A stretch of 60,928 nt of DNA from positions 1-60,928 of the forward strand of contig JABIPG010000122.1 in NCBI GenBank assembly GCA_018698795.1. Direction: 5' to 3'. Position 1 is the first letter of the stretch, and each line of letters opens with the position of its first letter. Made by a program: the position numbers and the translations under genes. Shown one piece after another: positions 1 through 10,365 of this stretch. The stretch is from Rhodospirillaceae bacterium. Its GTDB lineage: Bacteria > Pseudomonadota > Alphaproteobacteria > Rhodospirillales > Casp-alpha2. Under the pieces are notes generated by a model that did no database searches, was not told the DNA's origin, and saw only the letters and a list, made by a program, of their open reading frames with translations.

Positions 1-62
1 AAGGCGATAAAATTGCGCAAGAGTATCAACAGTTAACGCGCTCCATACTTAACCCTCAACAA

Positions 63-96
63 CTGCACACTGCGAAGGACTGCACACTGCGAAGGA
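63..96. repeat. Perfect tandem duplication of a 17-bp unit (CTGCACACTGCGAAGGA x2)
   Basis: Direct reading: 63-79 and 80-96 are identical. Confidence 0.9.
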
Positions 97-402
97 ATGT
101 TATTTTCAGCACAAAGAGCCAGATTTGTCCTATAATAGGAATTTATTGACTTCGATATTTTTGCGTTACGCTGGTGCCTGTATCGCCGGATTGTCGGCGA
201 AGGCGCGCTATTGGACATTGTGAATAAGACTGTGACCGGCACCGATGCTTGTTTGCAGCGCGGTTGTTGGGGCCGGTTGAAAAAAGGCTCCTGAAAAAAA
301 GGCCCCCGGGTCACTCTTGAGAAAATTGGGTTCGTTCCCCAGATTTTTTTATGTTTCCGTTAAAATCAACGAGTTCCAACCCGCACTTTTGGGCTCGATA
401 CC

Positions 403-1134
403 CTACATTCCGGTCAAGTTACACAGCCATTTCGTTAGGTCGTCGACCACCATGTGGACGTGCTCATCTTCTGACGTTTCCTGGCCCCAGGTGGTTTCCG
501 TTTTTACCCATACGCAGGTCATGCCCATGTCGTGAGCGGGTTTCAGGTTGCGGGCCATGTCCTCGACCATCACCGTCGTCGGCGCGTGGATATCGTGTTC
601 TCGCACCAGCTTGTCATAGACCGGGCGTTCGGGCTTCGGGCGGTAGTCCGATGCGACAATGTCGAACACAGCTTCGAAATGATGCCGCACGCCAAGTTTG
701 TTCATGACGTTGTCGGCGTGATCGACCGAGCCGTTGGTGAAAATGATCTTGCGACCGGGTAGGCGCGACAGGGCTTGCTCCAGATCCGGGTTTGGGTCCA
801 CGGGGGCCAGATCAATATCGTGCACGTAATCCAAAAAGTGGTCCGGGTCGGTGCCGTGCTCACTCATCAATCCGCGCATGGTGGTGCCGTGTTCGCGGAA
901 GAACGATTTTTGCACCCGGTAGGCATCATCCCATTCCAACCCTAAGTGTTCGCAGATATAGTTGGTGATGTTGCGGTCGACCTGATCGAACAATCGGCAC
1001 GACGCCGGATAAAGCGTGTTGTCCAAATCGAACAGCCACACTTCGGTGCTGTCGAAGGCTTGGCGGAGTTCGTCCGGCGTCGGCTTGATGATCTCTTCGA
1101 TGGTGTTTGGCATGGCCGTATTACGCCGATTCAA
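403..1134 (-). CDS. HAD-family pyrimidine 5'-nucleotidase
   Basis: VWLFDLDNTLYP motif I, IIFTNGS motif II, KPERPVYDKL and MVEDMARNLKPA motifs. Confidence 0.88.
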   Translation of the reverse strand: MNRRNTAMPNTIEEIIKPTPDELRQAFDSTEVWLFDLDNTLYPASCRLFDQVDRNITNYICEHLGLEWDDAYRVQKSFFREHGTTMRGLMSEHGTDPDHFLDYVHDIDLAPVDPNPDLEQALSRLPGRKIIFTNGSVDHADNVMNKLGVRHHFEAVFDIVASDYRPKPERPVYDKLVREHDIHAPTTVMVEDMARNLKPAHDMGMTCVWVKTETTWGQETSEDEHVHMVVDDLTKWLCNLTGM

Positions 1135-1216
1135 GACCGCGATGACAAGTCCCTTTGGGCCTGGAGACCTGGGACAGGATTGTCTAAACTGCGCTCAGGG
1201 AGTGGAGCAAGATGCA

Positions 1217-2899
1217 ATGAACGATCATCAGGGGGAGAGTCAGGTAACCCAGCGCCTGTTGCAAGGCTATCCGGGCGCGGCGATGCTTGTCAGTGCCACG
1301 GGCGACATCGCGTTCACCAACGAAAACGCTGCCGGCGTCGTGTCGTTGCTGAACAGTGGCGATTTGCCCGACGTTCAAGGTTTGATCACGCAAGCCAGCG
1401 ACACGAGTACGATTGCCACAGGCGCTCTTGCGGTGCCGACGGAGCAGGGCGAAATCCTGTTGGAGTTTACGGTTGTCCCCGGTGTGGGCACGGGGTTGTT
1501 TCTATTGCTCGCGCGCGATCTCACCATGGAGCGCAACCTGCGCAGCGCCTTGGTCGAATCGCGCCAGCGCTACAAAGATCTGGTTGAGGTCTCCAGCGAC
1601 TTCTACTGGGAGACCGATACCGAGGGGCGTTTCGTATTCGTCTCGCCGCGCGGCGGGCTGGGTTATTTGGCGGATGAATTGATCAATGATGCCGGCGAAG
1701 ACTACGTGACCGATCCGGAATCCTATACGCCGCTGCCGTTTGTCAGCGAGCGGCCCTTGGAAGATATCGAAATGTGGTTTCGTTCCAAAGAGGGCGAGAC
1801 CGTCTGCATGCTGGTTTCGTGCGTGCCGTTGTTCCATGAGCAGAAGGGCGCGGAGCGTCTGTGGAGCGGCACCCGCGGTGTCTGCCGCGACGTGACCGAC
1901 GAACGCAGCTCGGAAGCCGCTCTGGCGCGGGCGCGCCACCGCGAGCAGTTGCTGAGCTACATCGTCAGTTCCGTGCGCGATGAGCTCGATCCGCAGAACA
2001 TGCTGAATGCCGCCGTCACCGCGACGGCGCGTGCCTTGGGTGTTGCGGGCTGCCGCATCTATCGCCAATCGGATCCGGGGCAATTCCTGGTTGCCGCCGA
2101 TTACGGCAATATCGAAAAGCTTGAAGACCTCGACGCCGCTGTTGCGGGCCTGGAAGATCTTTCCGAAGTGGCGCAACTGGACCTGGAGCATTGGAGCGTG
2201 CTGGCGGTAAGCACGCACTACCGCCAGACGGTGAATGGCGTCATCTGCATCTGGAAAAGCAACAAGGATGGAGAGTGGAGCAACGATCAGTTGATCATGG
2301 TCTCCGATATCGCCAATCAGCTCGGTATTGCCAGCGAGCAGGTGACCAATCACGAACGCATTGTCGCGCTGTCGCGCACCGATAGCATGACCGGATTATT
2401 GAACCGACGCGCCTTTTTCGAAGAAGAGCTGCCGCGTCGCGTCGCACGCCTTGAGCGAAGCCGCCAGACGGCCGCGCTTTTCTATGTCGACATGGACAAT
2501 TTCAAACTGGTCAACGATGTGCACGGTCACCAAGCCGGCGACGATGCCATCATGTATCTGCGCGACATGTTGATGGACTTCACCCGCCCCGGCGATGTGA
2601 TCGCGCGTTTGGGTGGTGATGAGTTTGCCATGTGGTTGGATGGCATTCGTCCCGAAGTGGCAGAAATGCGCGTTGGCAACCTGATTGAGGTGAGCCAGAG
2701 CATGCGGGAATTCTCGGGTGCCGAGGATCGGCCGCTCGGCATTTCCGTTGGTGTTGCGGTGTTCGACCCCGATTTGGCCGAGCCGCTTGACGAACTCCTT
2801 GCCCGTGCTGATGCCGCCATGTATTCCATTAAGAAAGCTGGCAAAGGGGGCTTCCATATGGCTCCGATGCCGGCGCCGAAAACGACTGAGTCCGGCTAA
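1217..2899 (+). CDS. PAS/GAF-type sensor diguanylate cyclase (GGDEF)
   Basis: RLGGDEFAMWL active site with RPGD I-site five residues upstream; PAS-like region YKDLVEVSSDFYWETDTEGRFVFVS. ATG at 1217 preferred over the 1016 ORF start, which overlaps the HAD gene. Confidence 0.9.
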   Translation: MNDHQGESQVTQRLLQGYPGAAMLVSATGDIAFTNENAAGVVSLLNSGDLPDVQGLITQASDTSTIATGALAVPTEQGEILLEFTVVPGVGTGLFLLLARDLTMERNLRSALVESRQRYKDLVEVSSDFYWETDTEGRFVFVSPRGGLGYLADELINDAGEDYVTDPESYTPLPFVSERPLEDIEMWFRSKEGETVCMLVSCVPLFHEQKGAERLWSGTRGVCRDVTDERSSEAALARARHREQLLSYIVSSVRDELDPQNMLNAAVTATARALGVAGCRIYRQSDPGQFLVAADYGNIEKLEDLDAAVAGLEDLSEVAQLDLEHWSVLAVSTHYRQTVNGVICIWKSNKDGEWSNDQLIMVSDIANQLGIASEQVTNHERIVALSRTDSMTGLLNRRAFFEEELPRRVARLERSRQTAALFYVDMDNFKLVNDVHGHQAGDDAIMYLRDMLMDFTRPGDVIARLGGDEFAMWLDGIRPEVAEMRVGNLIEVSQSMREFSGAEDRPLGISVGVAVFDPDLAEPLDELLARADAAMYSIKKAGKGGFHMAPMPAPKTTESG

Positions 2900-2934
2900 C
2901 AGGGCCGGACACGCCGACGTGAGGGTTGTGCGCC

Positions 2935-4181
2935 GTGACCGCTGACGTGAATAGCGCATCGATATCGTATGAGGACGCCAAGCAATTGGCCGTGCATGAT
3001 GATGCGTCGGTGCGGGCCAATTTGGCCCGCCGCGATGATGTGCCGCCCGAAGTGCTGTACTTCCTGGCAGAGGATGGCGACGCCGACGTTCGTCGAGCAG
3101 TTGCTGAAAATATGGCGGCGCCGGTGTGCGCTCGGAATTGGCGACAAAAATAGCCGCCGTTGCGCCTGATCTCGACCCCGAGGAAGCCGATAGGGCCAGT
3201 CACGCGACCTACGAGGCGCTGGAGTTGCTGGCCCGTGACCAGCTTGAGGTGGTGCGGGGCGTTTTGTCCGAGGCGATCAAAGACGTTCCTGGCGCACCTC
3301 GGGAAATTATCAAATTGTTGGCGAGCGATCTGGCGATCCAGGTTTCTGGCCCCGTGCTCGAGCATTCGCCGGTCCTGCACGACGAGGACCTGCTGGAGAT
3401 TATCGCCAACACCCAGGTGGACGGCGCTGTCAACGCGGTGGCTCGGCGTGAAAATCTGCGTGAGAATATATCCGATGCCATTGTCGCCACAGACAACAAT
3501 GGCGCCATTGCCGATTTGCTGGGCAACGACAGCGCGCAAATCCGCGAAGAAACGTTGGATCAATTGATCGATAAGGCGGAAGGCGTAACGCTTTGGCAAA
3601 AACCCCTGGTGGCGCGCCGGGAATTGCCCGATGGCGCGGCCGCCCGAATGGCCCATTATTTGGCCGACAATTTGTTGGCTGAATTGGAGCAACGCGCCGA
3701 CATGGATGAGGCGACGCTGTCGGAAGTCCGTGCGGTGGTCAGCCAACGCATTGATACCGGCGGCGGGCGGGCTGAGCCTGAAGCTGCCGGGGGGCAGGAT
3801 TTTCTGAATGGTGATCTGCCCATGGACATGGTCATGCGTCTCTATAACGCTCGCAAGCTCGATGCACGAGTGGTGGAGAAGGCGTTGATGGCGAGCGACA
3901 TGGGGTTTGTATTTGCCGCACTTTTGGTGCGTGCGGGAGTAGGCCCTGAGGTCGGACGACGCATTTTCCAAGAAAAGCACCCCAAAGCAATGATGGGACT
4001 TGCTTGGAAGGCGGGATTATCTGCGGAGATGGCCGAGCAAGTGCAAAAGCGCATGGGGCGGTTGGCGCCTGGAGAAGTCATCCAAGCCACTGCCCAAGGC
4101 GAATATCCCCTGAGTGACCATGATTTGGCCTGGCAGGTTGAGTTTTTCTCGGACATGACGGCCATGCAACGGAAGAACTGA
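2935..4181 (+). pseudogene. DUF2336-like (HEAT-type repeat) protein, frameshifted/internally deleted
   Basis: 2935-3153 encodes the N-terminal part (SYEDAKQLAVHDDASVRANLARRDDVPPEVLYFLAEDGDADVRRAVAENMAAP). 3126-4181 in another frame encodes the rest (VRSELATKIAAVAPDLDPEE...). The downstream paralogue aligns across both. Confidence 0.8.
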
Positions 4182-4190
4182 CCGGACATC

Positions 4191-5477
4191 ATGATCAGCC
4201 TCATCGATAAAATCCTGCGTCGCGACAAACAAACTTTGACCTACGAAAAAGCCAAAGAATTGGCTGGCCACGAAGACGAAGCTGTGCGCGCCGAGTTGGC
4301 CCAGCGTGACGACGTGCGCCCGGAGATTCTCTATTTCCTTGCCGAAGACCCTTCGCCCAGAGTCCGCCGGCTGATCGCCGAGAATAGAGCCACGCCACCG
4401 CATGCGGATTTGATTTTGGCGCGTGACGATGATCAAGCCGTTCGTGGCGGCTTGGCGGAAAAAATTTCGCGCCTGGCGCCGGGCATGGACCCGGGCGAGC
4501 AAGACAAGATCAAGCGCATGGCTTACGAAGCCTTGGAAGTGCTGACCAACGACCAGGTGACGCGGGTGCGTCAGATTTTGGCTGAGGCCTTAAAGGACGT
4601 TGCCGGCGCGCCGCCGGACGTGATCCGCCGTCTCGCCTTCGACACCGAAATCGTGGTCGCCGGTCCTATTCTCGAGAACTCGCCTGTTCTTACAGACGCG
4701 GATCTTCTGGAGATCATCTCACAGGGCACGGCGCAGGGCCGCTTGAGTTACATTTCCAAGCGCAACCGCATCAGCGCCAATTTGTCGGATGCCATTGCCG
4801 CCACTGGTGACGAGGAAGCCGTCGCGCTGTTGCTGGGCAATTCGAGTGCGCAAATTCGTGAAGAAACACTGGATAGTATCGTTGAGCATGCCGAACGCAT
4901 GGAGGGCTGGCACGCCCCCTTGGTGAGACGACCGAAACTTTCTAAACGGGCGGTCTCGCGCTTGGCGCATTTCGTCGCCGCCAATTTGATCGATGTCTTG
5001 GCGGCCCGGCGTGACCTGGCGCCCGATGTGCTGGACGAGGTCAAACGTGTCGTCGATGAGCGCATTGATGCCGGCGAGAAAGACCTGTCGGCGTTGAGCG
5101 AACCTGCGGAAGACAGCACGACGCCACTGGAAGAAGCTTACGCTGGGGCGATCAGTTTGCACACGGCCGGTGAGTTGACCTTGGGACACGTCAGTAAAGT
5201 GATGAAGGCCAGTGCTGCGGAACCGGTGCTGGCGGCTTTGGCCGTCTTGGCTGAATTGCCGATCTTGGCGGTGCAAAAGGCCGTGCTTTCGAAGAACCAG
5301 AAGGGGCTGATTTCCATTGCCTGGAAGGCGGGCCTGACTGCAGACATAGCTGAAAAAATTCAAGCTTCGCTTCTGGAACTCAATCCCGATGCGATTCTGA
5401 GGGGCGAAGCCGGCAACTTCCCCATGAGCGACGACGACATGGAATGGCAGTTCGAGTTTGTTTGCGACCTAGCCTAA
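4191..5477 (+). CDS. DUF2336 domain-containing protein (intact paralogue of the preceding gene)
   Basis: TYEKAKELAGHEDEAVRAELAQRDDVRPEILYFLAEDPSPRVRRLIAEN..., collinear with 2935-4181. Confidence 0.85.
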   Translation: MISLIDKILRRDKQTLTYEKAKELAGHEDEAVRAELAQRDDVRPEILYFLAEDPSPRVRRLIAENRATPPHADLILARDDDQAVRGGLAEKISRLAPGMDPGEQDKIKRMAYEALEVLTNDQVTRVRQILAEALKDVAGAPPDVIRRLAFDTEIVVAGPILENSPVLTDADLLEIISQGTAQGRLSYISKRNRISANLSDAIAATGDEEAVALLLGNSSAQIREETLDSIVEHAERMEGWHAPLVRRPKLSKRAVSRLAHFVAANLIDVLAARRDLAPDVLDEVKRVVDERIDAGEKDLSALSEPAEDSTTPLEEAYAGAISLHTAGELTLGHVSKVMKASAAEPVLAALAVLAELPILAVQKAVLSKNQKGLISIAWKAGLTADIAEKIQASLLELNPDAILRGEAGNFPMSDDDMEWQFEFVCDLA

Positions 5478-5497
5478 GCAAAGGCTAGTCGCGGCAA

Positions 5498-6406
5498 TTA
5501 GTTTTGCGTGATCTGCGTTCCGGCGCCGCCGGTGGTGAACAGCTCAACCAACACGGCATGCGGCACACGGCCATCAATGATGGTGGCGGCGTCGACGCCT
5601 TGCTCCACCACATCAATGCAGTTCTCGATCTTCGGGATCATACCGCCTTGGATGGTGCCGTCTGCGATCAGAGCCCGCGCTTCGGCGATGGTCATGGTGG
5701 GAATCAGGTTGCCATCCTTGTCGAGCACGCCGGCAATATCGGTCAACATGTAAAGACGTGCCGCTTTCGTCGCGGCGGCAATGGCGCCGGCCATCGTGTC
5801 GGCGTTAATATTGAAGGTCTCACCGTTCGGGCCCATGCCGATGGGCGCAATCACCGGCGTGATGTCGCTCCGCTCAAAACTCTCCAGCACATGCGGATTG
5901 ACGGTTTGAGGCGTGCCTACGAGACCCAGATCGATGACTTTCTCGATGTTGGAATCGGGGTCGCGTTTGGTGCGTTGCAGTTTTTCGGCCCGCACCAAGT
6001 TGCCGTCCTTGCCACTTAAGCCCACCGCATAGCCGCCGGCTGAATTGATGTCCGACACGATGCGTTTGTTGATGGAGCCCGATAGCACCATCTCGACGAC
6101 ATCCACGGTGGCCTCATCGGTGACGCGCAGGCCATCAATGAACTCACTTTGGATTTGAAGCTTTTCCAGCATGGCGCCGATTTGCGGACCGCCGCCGTGC
6201 ACGACGACGGGGTTCAGCCCAACCTGGCGCAGCAGCACCATGTCGCGGGCGAACAACTCAGCCAAGGCCGCATCACCCATGGCGTGACCACCATATTTGA
6301 TGACCACGGTCTTGCCGGTGAAGCGCCGCATGAACGGCAGCGCCTCAGACAATATTTTCGCCTGAGCGTGCGCAGCTTCGTGAATATGTGCGTTATCATT
6401 CGTCAT
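5498..6406 (-). CDS. argB: Acetylglutamate kinase
   Basis: [40 protein letters not shown] motifs. Confidence 0.97.
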   Translation of the reverse strand: MTNDNAHIHEAAHAQAKILSEALPFMRRFTGKTVVIKYGGHAMGDAALAELFARDMVLLRQVGLNPVVVHGGGPQIGAMLEKLQIQSEFIDGLRVTDEATVDVVEMVLSGSINKRIVSDINSAGGYAVGLSGKDGNLVRAEKLQRTKRDPDSNIEKVIDLGLVGTPQTVNPHVLESFERSDITPVIAPIGMGPNGETFNINADTMAGAIAAATKAARLYMLTDIAGVLDKDGNLIPTMTIAEARALIADGTIQGGMIPKIENCIDVVEQGVDAATIIDGRVPHAVLVELFTTGGAGTQITQN

Positions 6407-6484
6407 AAGAAGGAATTTACCCCCTTGCGCCCGTCGCCGCCAGAGAGATGTTCCCCACGAACGAATTGCAAGACGTGACCATCT

Positions 6485-7990
6485 TCAGCCGAAGTTAATC
6501 CCCTGTGCCAACGGCATCTCGGAGGAGTAGTTGATGGTGTTGGTGGTGCGCCGCATGTAGTTTTTCCATGCGTCGGATCCGGTTTCGCGGTCGCCACCGG
6601 TTTCTTTCTCTCCACCAAAGGCGCCGCCGATCTCGGCGCCCGAGGGCCCGATGTTGATGTTGGCCATACCGCAATCCGACCCAGTCGCCGAGATAAAGCG
6701 CTCCACCTCGCGCATGTTGTTTGAAAAAATGCACGACGACAGGCCCTGGGGCACATCGTTGTGCATAGTAATGGCATCACCGAAGTTTTCGTATTCGACG
6801 AAGTACAGGATCGGCGCGAAGGTTTCGGATTTCATCACTGCCGTCTGTGCAGGCATGTCGATGATCGCGGGTGCAACGTAGTAACCATCGGGGTAGGTGT
6901 CGGCCAACACGCGTGCGCCGCCGGTGACCAGTGTGCCGCCCTCGCCATTCGCTGTTTCAAGGCTGGCGGCAAAAGCGTCGCAGGCTTGTTTGTCGATCAA
7001 CGGGCCCACCAGTGTGCCGCTTTCCAGTGGATTGCCGATCTTCAGCGATTCGTATGCGGCTTTGACCTTGGCCAACAGCGCCTTTTTGACGTCTTTATGG
7101 GCAATCACCCGTCGCAGCGTTGTGCAGCGCTGCCCGGCCGTGCCCACCGCCCCAAATAGAATGGCGCGGACAACCATGTCTTGATCGGCATGCTGGGACA
7201 CGATCATGGCGTTGTTGCCGCCCAATTCCAAAATCCGACGCCCGAAACGCGCCGCGACTTTCGGCCCGATCGCGCGTCCCATACGGGTCGAGCCCGTCGC
7301 TGAAACCAAAGGAATGTCGGGGCAATCAACCAGCACTTCCGATTGCGCAACGCCGCCCAACACCAACCCCGCCAACCCGTCCGGCGCATCGGCGCCGAAT
7401 TTCTCCATGGCGCGCAAAAGGGCGTTCAGCGTCGCCATGCCGGAAAGCGGTGATTTCTCCGACGGTTTCAAGATGATCGGATCGCCGCAGATCAAAGCAT
7501 TGGCGGCGTTCCAGGCAAAAACGGCGCAGGGAAAGTTGAACGCAGTGATAATCGCTACGGGCCCCAGCGGGTGCCACTGTTCCATGATCCGATGCCCGGG
7601 CCGTTCAGAGACGATGGTGCGGCCGAACAATTGCCTGGATTGGCCGACGGCGAGGTCGCAGATGTCGATGGCTTCCTGCACTTCGCCCAAGCCTTCCTCG
7701 ACGATTTTGCCGACCTCGACGGAGATGATATGCGCGATGTCTTCCTTGGCGGCGCGTAACTCCTCGCCCCAAAGCCGCACCAACTCACCGCGTCTTGGCG
7801 CGGGCACCTCACGCCAACGGATGAATGCGTCTCGGGCTTTGGCGATGACGCCGTCTACATCGGCCATAGGCGTGTCATGCAGATGCGCAATCTTGGCACC
7901 GTCGATGGGCGAATGGACGACCATGCCACCGCCTTGGCGCTCGGCCTCGGAAATGCCGGAGCGGTTCAGAATATCGTTGAGTTTGTTCAT
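6485..7990 (-). CDS. Aldehyde dehydrogenase, ALDH7-like (aminoadipate semialdehyde / piperideine-6-carboxylate dehydrogenase type)
   Basis: SERPGHRIMEQWHPLGPVAIITAFNFPCAVFAWNAANALICGD, LELGGNNA, GQRCTTLRR catalytic Cys. Confidence 0.88.
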   Translation of the reverse strand: MNKLNDILNRSGISEAERQGGGMVVHSPIDGAKIAHLHDTPMADVDGVIAKARDAFIRWREVPAPRRGELVRLWGEELRAAKEDIAHIISVEVGKIVEEGLGEVQEAIDICDLAVGQSRQLFGRTIVSERPGHRIMEQWHPLGPVAIITAFNFPCAVFAWNAANALICGDPIILKPSEKSPLSGMATLNALLRAMEKFGADAPDGLAGLVLGGVAQSEVLVDCPDIPLVSATGSTRMGRAIGPKVAARFGRRILELGGNNAMIVSQHADQDMVVRAILFGAVGTAGQRCTTLRRVIAHKDVKKALLAKVKAAYESLKIGNPLESGTLVGPLIDKQACDAFAASLETANGEGGTLVTGGARVLADTYPDGYYVAPAIIDMPAQTAVMKSETFAPILYFVEYENFGDAITMHNDVPQGLSSCIFSNNMREVERFISATGSDCGMANINIGPSGAEIGGAFGGEKETGGDRETGSDAWKNYMRRTTNTINYSSEMPLAQGINFG

Positions 7991-8008
7991 CGGAATTTTC
8001 CTTCGCGC

Positions 8009-9772
8009 CTATTGGGCGGGTTCGAGATAAGTGACGTCTTCGGTCTCAAACGTCATCGGGTTACGGCCGCGCCTGTTGAGCCAAGAATACACCGGCGGGA
8101 CCCGGTCAGCGATGGATTCGACATGGATATCCAACAAGCACGGACCATCGTAGTGAAAAGCCTCGCTCAGCGTGGACGCCAATTCGTCCGATGTGCGTAC
8201 CGTCCAGGACTTAAGACCGAAAGCCTCGCCGATGGCCTGTCCGTTGGGGGCCAAGAAGTCGACGCCGAAACATTGGTTGTGGCCTTGCAGTCTGTGCAGG
8301 CCCTTGATCCAACCAAAGCAACCGTTGTTGAACAGCATCAGCATCGCCGGCACCCGCAGCCGCACCAAGGTTTCCAATTCGCCTGCCGACATTCCCAGAG
8401 AGCCGTCTCCGAACATGCCGATGGGTTTGCGCTCCGGGTCGGCGAACCAAGCACCGGCAACGGCGGGGATTGCCGAGCCGAGCCCACCGAAGGCGCGCGG
8501 AATGACAAACCGCGTGCGTCGGTCGCCGATGCGCAGAAAACGTGTCATGTAAGGCGTCGGCGTACCGGCATCGGAGAGGATGTGAACCGGCTTGCCATAG
8601 GTCTCCAACTGGTCGTTGAAGACCTTGACCACGCGTTCGGGGCGCAGCGGAACGTCTTGGCGTTCAAGCACAATGTCCGCATTGGACCAGAAATTGGCGC
8701 GGTAGGTGTTCAGGTGATCGACCCAGGGCTGATGCTTGGCGCCATTGAAACCCTCGGGCACAGAGTCAATAACGTGGCTCAGGACCAGCTTTGCGTCGCC
8801 GGCAACAGAAAGCATGTTCTCAAAATTGTTGGCTAGGTTTTCCGGATTGATGTCGATCTGTACGACGCGTTTGTTCAAGGTGATTTTCGGAAAGGTCCAG
8901 CCCACCGTCACCACCGAGCCCATCTTTGAGCCGATAAACACCACCAAATCGGCTTCTTCCAGGGCGCGGTTGGCGTGCGGGTGAAAACCGTTATCGCCGA
9001 TGACGCCAATGGCTAGGTTGTGATCGTCGGGCATGGCGTCCTGGCCAGTCATGGTGTTGACCAACGGCACATTCAGTCGCTCTGCTAACCGGGTGATCTC
9101 GGGTCCGGCGCACGAGCGATTGACGCCGCCGCCAGCCACTAACAATGGCTTTTCGGCCTTGTCGAACAAGGCCAACAATTCCTCGACCTTTCCGGGTTCC
9201 GGCCCCATGGGGAATGCGGGGAAGGTTTTGCATTCGGTTTCAGCGTGCAGGGAAATCGTCTCGGGATCGACGTCGGCTTTCAACAAGTCTTCGGGGATTT
9301 GCAAATGTACGGCGCCCGGCGTACCGCTGCACGCGACCCGAAAGGCACGGCGGATGATCTCGGGCAGTTTGTCGGCGGATTTAACCTGCACCGACATTTT
9401 GGTAACCGGCTCGAACAGCTTGGCGCAATCGAGTTCGGTAATGACGCCGCGTCCTTCGCCGGGCAGCGGGATGTCGATGGTCAGCAAAATGACAGGCACG
9501 GAAGACGCGTTGGATTCGGCCACCGGCGGCAATGAATACATGGCGCCGGCGCCTGACGGACATTCGAAAACACCGGGTTTGTCGGTAAGCCGACCATAGG
9601 CGTCGGCCATGAAACCCGCCGAGCGTTCGTCACGCGCCATGACGTGGCGGATGTCGCTCTCGCGTTGTTGCAATGCCGTATAGAGCGGTACGTTGGTATC
9701 GCCGGGGACGCCGAATATCGTATCGACCCCATAATTGACAAGCATCTCGACAAGAATATCCGCACCGCGCAT
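8009..9772 (-). CDS. Thiamine diphosphate-dependent acetolactate synthase-like enzyme
   Basis: VDTIFGVPGDTNVPLY, catalytic-Glu region MARDERSAGFMADAYGR, ThDP motif GDGSLGMSAGELETLVRLRVPAMLMLFNN. Start set at ATG 9772. Confidence 0.88.
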   Translation of the reverse strand: MRGADILVEMLVNYGVDTIFGVPGDTNVPLYTALQQRESDIRHVMARDERSAGFMADAYGRLTDKPGVFECPSGAGAMYSLPPVAESNASSVPVILLTIDIPLPGEGRGVITELDCAKLFEPVTKMSVQVKSADKLPEIIRRAFRVACSGTPGAVHLQIPEDLLKADVDPETISLHAETECKTFPAFPMGPEPGKVEELLALFDKAEKPLLVAGGGVNRSCAGPEITRLAERLNVPLVNTMTGQDAMPDDHNLAIGVIGDNGFHPHANRALEEADLVVFIGSKMGSVVTVGWTFPKITLNKRVVQIDINPENLANNFENMLSVAGDAKLVLSHVIDSVPEGFNGAKHQPWVDHLNTYRANFWSNADIVLERQDVPLRPERVVKVFNDQLETYGKPVHILSDAGTPTPYMTRFLRIGDRRTRFVIPRAFGGLGSAIPAVAGAWFADPERKPIGMFGDGSLGMSAGELETLVRLRVPAMLMLFNNGCFGWIKGLHRLQGHNQCFGVDFLAPNGQAIGEAFGLKSWTVRTSDELASTLSEAFHYDGPCLLDIHVESIADRVPPVYSWLNRRGRNPMTFETEDVTYLEPAQ

Positions 9773-9927
9773 GGGTTTCCCCCTCCGTTGATTTTTTCCG
9801 AGTTGATGAAGGTCCATTCCCACTCAGGTGGACCCCTATGATTTACGGCATTGCTATGACGATTTGAATTGTTGATCTAGTGTTTATTGATGATATTTTG
9901 GTGAAAATCGCTATTTTGAATTTCAAT

Positions 9928-10359
9928 ATGACTAGTTTCGATAAAGATGAACGGATGATCGCACTTCTTCGGGAAGACGCGCGTCAATCCGTGGCCGAGT
10001 TGGCTCGCAAAACCAATGTGTCCAGAACGGCGGCGCAGGCCCGGCTTGAGAGGCTGGAGCGGAGCGGCGTCATCGAGGGCTATACGGTCCGGCTATCATC
10101 CAAGTTCAGCCGCAATCGCGTCCGCGCTTTGGTGATGATCAAGTCGCCGCCGCGCGGGCGGGGGCGTGTCGAAAGCGCACTCGGTAAAATCTCGGCGTTG
10201 GTGACGTTGCATTCCATCAGCGGTCACTACGACCTGGCTGCCGAAATCTCCGCGCCTACGGTAGAAGACCTTGACGCGGTGATCGATCAGATTGGCGAGA
10301 TCGAGGGCGTTACCGATACGCTGTCGTCAGTGATTCTATCGACTAAGTTGGAACGCTGA
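9928..10359 (+). CDS. Lrp/AsnC-family transcriptional regulator
   Basis: KDERMIALLREDARQSVAELARKTNVSRTAAQARLERLERSGVIEGYTV HTH plus AsnC_trans_reg domain. Confidence 0.92.
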   Translation: MTSFDKDERMIALLREDARQSVAELARKTNVSRTAAQARLERLERSGVIEGYTVRLSSKFSRNRVRALVMIKSPPRGRGRVESALGKISALVTLHSISGHYDLAAEISAPTVEDLDAVIDQIGEIEGVTDTLSSVILSTKLER

Positions 10360-10365
10360 GGTCGT

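Noticed and set aside
2829-3980. 383-aa minus-strand ORF
   Set aside because: Antisense to the DUF2336 gene; low-complexity, Arg/His/Gln-rich translation typical of high-GC shadow ORFs.
7206-8030. 274-aa plus-strand ORF
   Set aside because: Shadow ORF opposite the ALDH7 gene.
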